This document shows positions 14,064 to 14,664 of a stretch of DNA of 14,664 bases, piece by piece (the first letter of the stretch is position 1; each line of letters opens with the position of its first letter). The stretch is from Oscillospiraceae bacterium (lineage in GTDB: Bacteria; Bacillota; Clostridia; Oscillospirales; Ruminococcaceae): NCBI GenBank assembly GCA_020024285.1, contig JAHHTZ010000013.1:1-14664 (forward strand), given 5' to 3'. The notes under the pieces are model-generated. The model saw only the letters and a list, made by a program, of their open reading frames with translations, was not told the origin of the DNA and searched no databases. The translations under genes and the position numbers were made by a program.

Positions 14064-14664
14064 TTCTGCTGAAGCGGTGGTTTTTGGTTAGCAATAGACG
14101 ATGGTTTTTTACCCCACAAACTGCCGAATCAAGCCGAGAATGCGGCGGTTTGAGCCTTTGTGAAAACTGCGGCATTCTCGTGACAGTAGATGCGTAAGCA
14201 GCTACTGTTATTTCGCTTTCATAACCTGTACTTTCTTGCAGCTCCTGCAAAAGGCGACCATATTCTTTGTGTGGACAAAGAATATGGAAAGAAAACCATC
14301 TAAGAGAGGGCTTTGCCCTCTCTTAGCAATCTCTCCCTTAGCTATCGAAGCCTGTTCTTTCAGACAGCTTTGATGCTCAGTAACGCCACTGCACAGCAGA
14401 CTTGAGAGCTTTTTTTCTTGGGTGAACCCCTTCTTCCACCGATATGGTACAGACTTTTTAGCGTTGTCGCCTGTTTTAGTTTTTTATTCATGCAACTTAC
14501 GGAGGCGACAGCATTTTCAAGTTTTCACGATATTGGTGGACGCACAAGTTTACGCAATAGGGGGTTATCGACTATCGGAGTGGTAGCGTTACCAAGTGAA
14601 AAGGTAACATAAAGCACAGGCTTGGTGCTAAGGGGGGTTATCTAAGGGGGGCAGCGCCCGCCCT
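14064..14664 (+). repeat. Structured intergenic element, copy E (cut by the window end)
   Basis: Starts at TTCTGCTGAA (14064-14073). The left arm contains the double-hairpin module in inverted orientation, then the small hairpin TTGCAG-CTC-CTGCAA, GCGACC, the 13-bp and CTAAGAG hairpins, and the core. The 5' half of the core matches copies B and D, while the 3' half (about 14555-14630) matches copies A and C. The window ends inside the CTAAGG hairpin. Confidence 0.88.
14110..14210 (-). repeat. Double-hairpin module, inverted, in the left arm of copy E
   Basis: Reverse complement of the module seen in the right arms of copies B and D. Its place in the left arm is the mirror position, as expected if the arms are themselves inverted repeats that exchange sequence. 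Confidence 0.9.

Overview
The window looks like chromosomal DNA of a low-to-mid GC Clostridia bacterium, most likely a gut Oscillospiraceae/Ruminococcaceae-type organism. The grounds are strong AGGAGG-type ribosome sites, a methionine T-box leader, a YolD/Y-family polymerase pair, DegV, ComFB and phage replication proteins of a type common in gut Firmicutes. No rRNA, tRNA or CRISPR array was seen. The organism is an inference from gene content only.

Layout: (1) 376-3249, minus strand: a Y-family DNA polymerase, a small repeat-rich lipoprotein and a YolD-like protein, ending in a 20-bp-stem terminator. (2) 3378-4625, plus strand: a strong promoter, an unusual hairpin-rich leader, a DegV fatty-acid-binding protein and a terminator. 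(3) 5505-8164, minus strand: a complete methionine ABC importer operon (metN-metI-metQ in transcription order) behind a T-box leader with an apparent AUG specifier and a consensus promoter. (4) 9179-11631, plus strand: an M20-family metallopeptidase, a membrane-anchored polysaccharide deacetylase-like protein and a ComFB-like protein, each with its own control signals. (5) 12572-14011, plus strand: a two-gene phage-derived cassette (replisome organiser and ArpU/RinA-like regulator) driven by a promoter with a perfect GAAC-N4-GTTC LexA-type box between its -35 and -10.

The most unusual content is between the genes. Five copies (A 1-340, B 4734-5479, C 8316-8984, D 11671-12478, E from 14064 to the window end) of a roughly 650-800 bp non-coding element separate these gene blocks, all in the same orientation. 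Each complete copy has long imperfect inverted-repeat arms, each starting or ending in TTCTGCTGAA / TTCAGCAGAA, around a core of about 300 bp with nested hairpins. Several stems differ in sequence between copies but keep their pairing, so the fold itself appears to be selected. Copies are mosaics of one another, and a 100-bp double-hairpin module occurs in the right arm of two copies and, inverted, in the left arm of a third. I do not recognise the family. It could be a large structured RNA, a non-autonomous mobile element with foldback arms, or both.

The gene blocks are otherwise mostly ordinary housekeeping or accessory functions. Points of interest are the short MetN without its regulatory domain, the deacetylase with Asn at the usual catalytic Asp position, the 36-bp repeats in the lipoprotein gene, and the isolated SOS-type phage cassette lying exactly between elements D and E.
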